DNA of 64,000 nucleotides from Mucilaginibacter daejeonensis. GTDB taxonomy: Bacteria > Bacteroidota > Bacteroidia > Sphingobacteriales > Sphingobacteriaceae. The DNA is taken from the NCBI RefSeq assembly GCF_020783335.1, contig NZ_CP086068.1:1-64000 (forward strand), given 5' to 3'. Below are positions 61,324 through 64,000 of the stretch, in pieces (the first letter of the stretch is position 1; each line of letters starts with the position of its first letter). The notes under the pieces were generated by a model. The model saw only the letters and a list, made by a program, of their open reading frames with translations, made no database searches and had not been told where the DNA came from. Made by a program: the position numbers and the translations under genes.

Positions 61324-62953
61324 CCTCCTCTTTAGGTATCGTCATTATTTCTTCCATTTCCCAGTTAGGCCGCAAGGTCAGTTCTTTAGGGTTGAACCAT
61401 GAGCGCTCAGGATATAACTTTTCGCGTACGTTACCGCTGTCGGCTTTTCCATTCTTATTGGTATCATAAGTGACCTTTACAAGGTATTTGCCAGTAAAAA
61501 AGTTCCTATAAACGATAGATGTATTTTTAGTGATCACATCACGTTGAAGTATATTCTTCTTGGTATCCATGATCTCTACTATGTAGCTCCTACCAGAATC
61601 AGGCACTGAGGTTTTTAAAGTAAGCGTACCATAGTTCTCCGGTTTATCGATCAGGAATCGCTTGTTGAATTCCTTGTTCTTATCTCCATAAATGTCGGTA
61701 ATGGCATCATCAGCAAAGGATAATTGATATTTGGTGTTCTGCTTCCAACGCCGTTTTACGGTCAGTTTGCGTGGATTATTTGGGTCCTTATTGATCACCA
61801 GGTCACTTACAGCGGTCGAGTCTTCGGTCAGCTTGATCTTATACATATCCAGGCTTTCGACCGGTTGGCTGGCCGTAATGATCAGGTCGGTATTTGGCCT
61901 TAAGCGGTTATCTACATTGATGTTGTAAGTAAGCGTCACCGGACGTTTAAAGCTTTCGTTACGTCCTTTACGTACAAAGGTGGTATCAACAGGTTTGTTC
62001 TTGTCTGATATGGCCAGGCTCAACGAATCAAATTCCATACTCCGCATGAATACTAGTGCGGTATCGCGCGTCTTGCTAAATTCCACTATCTTTTGTGCAT
62101 CCAATGCAGGCGGATATAACACTTTAATAGATGGATCCTGTAATTGCTTATTAAAGATCAGGCTTGCTTTGCCATCCGGGTCAAAACGTTTAGCCAGCAC
62201 GCGAAACTTACTCGGCTCTTGCTTAAACAAGTTCAGCTCGAGGTTACTGATATCACTTTTTAATTCGATAGGCTTTTTTTGAAAGGCTACTAATTCACCT
62301 TCCTGGTAGATCTTGTCGTTGGATGTTTCTTTTAACGCGTAGATGGTGTACTGCCCTTCATGAAGGTTGTTCAGGGAAAAGTTACCGGCCGAATCTGTAG
62401 TGGTAAAGTAGGAGGGTTTCTTTTTACCGAACATCGCCGTGTCTCTACTCGCGGGAAATATCATCACCGTTGCTTCCTTTTCTGGTTGCGCGGTCAAAGT
62501 ATTATTCACTTTACCGGAGATGCTTAAGGAATCGATCTGGTCTCCGGTCGAGAAAACGTAAGTGAAATTTTTCAGTACGTTCGACTCATTCAGGTCAGCC
62601 AACGCTTTACCAAAGTTGAAAACGTAGGTAGTATTTTTTTGTAGCGAGTCGTTCAGTTTAATGCGTAGTATATGACCTTTAACATTGAACTCCGGTTGGC
62701 GTTCAAATGCAGGGCTAATGGTCACATCTGTATAAGGGTTGCTGAGCTTAAAGAACTCATCGAACTCCAGGATGATCTCTTTCGCATTAAATCTCCGGGT
62801 CTTATTTTCTGGAGTGGCCTTTAAAAGTTTGGGTGGGGTGCGATCACGTGGTCCGCCCTGTGGTCTTTGAATACTGGCGCAACCTAAGGCCAGTAGTAAG
62901 CAAAAAGTGATGGCTAAGGTCTGTAAAAAAAAGTATCTCGTTTTTAAAGGCAT
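61313..62953 (-). CDS. Ig-like domain lipoprotein (SbsA/Big_5 type)
   Basis: A 546-residue lipoprotein. The signal ends in LLALGCAS with Cys25, followed by RPQGGPRDRTPPKLLKATPENK, typical of Bacteroidota proteins with an SbsA-type Ig-like domain (about residues 35-145). A carboxypeptidase-regulatory-like beta domain follows (about 165-215, DSAGNFSLNNLHEGQYTIYALKE), and the rest is beta-rich repeats without a catalytic motif. It is probably a cell-envelope protein; function unknown. It overlaps the carbonic anhydrase gene by 11 bases at the 3' ends. Confidence 0.9.
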   Translation of the reverse strand: MPLKTRYFFLQTLAITFCLLLALGCASIQRPQGGPRDRTPPKLLKATPENKTRRFNAKEIILEFDEFFKLSNPYTDVTISPAFERQPEFNVKGHILRIKLNDSLQKNTTYVFNFGKALADLNESNVLKNFTYVFSTGDQIDSLSISGKVNNTLTAQPEKEATVMIFPASRDTAMFGKKKPSYFTTTDSAGNFSLNNLHEGQYTIYALKETSNDKIYQEGELVAFQKKPIELKSDISNLELNLFKQEPSKFRVLAKRFDPDGKASLIFNKQLQDPSIKVLYPPALDAQKIVEFSKTRDTALVFMRSMEFDSLSLAISDKNKPVDTTFVRKGRNESFKRPVTLTYNINVDNRLRPNTDLIITASQPVESLDMYKIKLTEDSTAVSDLVINKDPNNPRKLTVKRRWKQNTKYQLSFADDAITDIYGDKNKEFNKRFLIDKPENYGTLTLKTSVPDSGRSYIVEIMDTKKNILQRDVITKNTSIVYRNFFTGKYLVKVTYDTNKNGKADSGNVREKLYPERSWFNPKELTLRPNWEMEEIMTIPKEEVTP

Positions 62954-63013
62954 TTTTAAGCGATATAAGCGATTTTGTTAATTTTTGGAACGCTGATATT
63001 TAGATTTAAAAAT

Positions 63014-63048
63014 AATGGCTTTAACATATGTTTATTAAAGCCATTTTT
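63014..63048 (-). terminator. Probable mnmG terminator
   Basis: An 11-bp stem AATGGCTTTAA (63014-63024) and TTAAAGCCATT (63035-63045), followed by a short T/A run. It lies about 35 bases past the mnmG stop on the minus strand. Confidence 0.65.
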
Positions 63049-63082
63049 CGGGTCATTTTTGAAATTTTTCAGTTTTGATCAG

Positions 63083-64000
63083 CTATCTGGAGATATGTAC
63101 CATCAATACCGAAACGTCGGATGGTGACACTCCCGAAATACGAGAGGCTTGGCCCAAGGTACGAGGCTTGATCCTCGCTAACTTCTCGCGAGCCTCTTTG
63201 GATAGTGACACCAATTGGTGGTAGTTGAAGTCCGGATCAATGTTCTTATCCTCCATCTTTTTCATCCGTTCAACGATCTCCAGCTCCTTATCAAAATAAC
63301 TCTCGTACTTGATCTTTATTTCAGCCTGCTCAACAGTTTCTTTATCATATGCAGAAAGCAAGGTGTCTAAGGAGGCATCGGCTTTACGCAGGTCGGCAAA
63401 ACCAACTTGCGGACGACCGATCAGCGAGACCATCTTCACGTTTTGATTCAATGGTGTAGTGCCTAACTCCTCTAATAATGGGTTAAGTTGTGCAGCTTCT
63501 ACAGATTTGTTTTTGGCGTACTTTACAATGTCATCCGAATCCTTTATCTTTTGATTCACCTTTTCCAAACGCTCATCGCTGATCAACCCTAACTCGTGAC
63601 CGATAGGGGATAGGCGGATGTCGGCATTGTCCTGACGTAGGAGCAATCGATGTTCAGCTCTTGATGTGAACATCCGATAAGGCTCCTCGGTACCTTTAGT
63701 TACCAGGTCATCGATCAATACCCCGATGTATGACTCTGACCTTTTCATGATCAGTTCATGCAGATCATGAATTTTCTGGTGTGCGTTGATACCTGCTATA
63801 AGACCTTGCGATGCGGCTTCTTCATACCCGGTGGTACCATTGATCTGTCCGGCCAGGAACAAGTTCTTTACCTTCTTCGTTTCCAAAGTCAGGTCTAACT
63901 GGGTAGGTGGAAAGTAATCGTATTCTATCGCATAACCTGGGCGGAACATCTTAGCGTTCTCAAAACCTGGTATCTGTGTCAACGCCCGGTATTGTACGTC
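63083..64000 (-). CDS. mnmG: tRNA uridine 5-carboxymethylaminomethyl modification enzyme, 3' part
   Basis: The C-terminal half of MnmG (GidA), an FAD enzyme that modifies the wobble U of several tRNAs with MnmE. The frame continues past the window edge ([13 protein letters not shown]), so about 300 residues of the N-terminus, with the FAD-binding fold, are outside. Seen here are [24 protein letters not shown], the [23 protein letters not shown] motif, [20 protein letters not shown], and the GIDA-associated helical end [22 protein letters not shown]. mnmG is often near the replication origin, which matters for the DnaA boxes 4-6 kb away. Confidence 0.97.
   Translation of the reverse strand, partial: DVQYRALTQIPGFENAKMFRPGYAIEYDYFPPTQLDLTLETKKVKNLFLAGQINGTTGYEEAASQGLIAGINAHQKIHDLHELIMKRSESYIGVLIDDLVTKGTEEPYRMFTSRAEHRLLLRQDNADIRLSPIGHELGLISDERLEKVNQKIKDSDDIVKYAKNKSVEAAQLNPLLEELGTTPLNQNVKMVSLIGRPQVGFADLRKADASLDTLLSAYDKETVEQAEIKIKYESYFDKELEIVERMKKMEDKNIDPDFNYHQLVSLSKEAREKLARIKPRTLGQASRISGVSPSDVSVLMVHISR

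Overview
The window looks like a chromosomal segment of a Bacteroidota member, most likely family Sphingobacteriaceae (Mucilaginibacter or Pedobacter type). The signs are promoters with a TAnnTTTG -7 element, a TonB receptor with an N-terminal carboxypeptidase-regulatory domain, a TPP-riboswitch/outer-membrane receptor/PnuC-type thiamine uptake operon, a short CarB, lipoproteins with Bacteroidota lipoboxes, and IntDOT-type recombinases. The genus is inferred from protein style only.

Region 1 (1-12.9 kb) is accessory DNA ending at a tRNA-Asp gene. It holds a lipoprotein with an HExxH motif, a small exported protein, two adjacent genes that share a four-times repeated domain (one also carries a degenerate nucleotidyltransferase and a HEPN domain, and is frameshifted), two tyrosine recombinases, a 1560-residue DUF4011 helicase with a Vsr-like nuclease and DUF3320 (a probable anti-phage protein), and an ORF6N gene broken by a nonsense codon.

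Region 2 (13-24.9 kb) is core-like: prfA, lpxH, a YceI/type III polyketide synthase/FAD reductase operon, a coiled-coil membrane protein, a GHL10 glycosidase, an SPFH protein, a 21-copy heptanucleotide repeat, a GDPD esterase and tryptophan 2,3-dioxygenase. Region 3 (25-28.4 kb) has a retropepsin-like protease and an AT-rich three-gene overlapping cluster (unknown 401-residue protein, 78-residue protein, XRE regulator), with a dispersed repeat on both sides.

Region 4 (28.4-48 kb) holds carB, a TonB-C protein, an M61 peptidase, an RND efflux operon (adaptor, pump, TolC), a response regulator and BadF-type kinase, a DUF4197 protein, PiT/DUF47 phosphate genes, a PhoR-like kinase, a methyltransferase that may belong with the distant polyketide operon, and kduI/kduD for uronate breakdown.

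Region 5 (48-64 kb) holds two tiny membrane genes coupled to a sodium:solute symporter, a DUF2911 protein, a nitroreductase, the TPP-riboswitch operon (receptor, PnuT-like permease, acyl-CoA-dehydrogenase-like flavoprotein), divergent nadA and nadB, tRNA-Gly, a gamma carbonic anhydrase, an Ig-like lipoprotein and the 3' part of mnmG. Near-perfect DnaA boxes cluster on both sides of nadA next to a very AT-rich stretch, about 5 kb from mnmG (gidA). This makes the nadA region a candidate replication origin and is the observation most worth checking. The best candidates for undescribed systems are the repeat-domain/HEPN pair, the AT-rich three-gene cluster and the flavoprotein in the thiamine operon.
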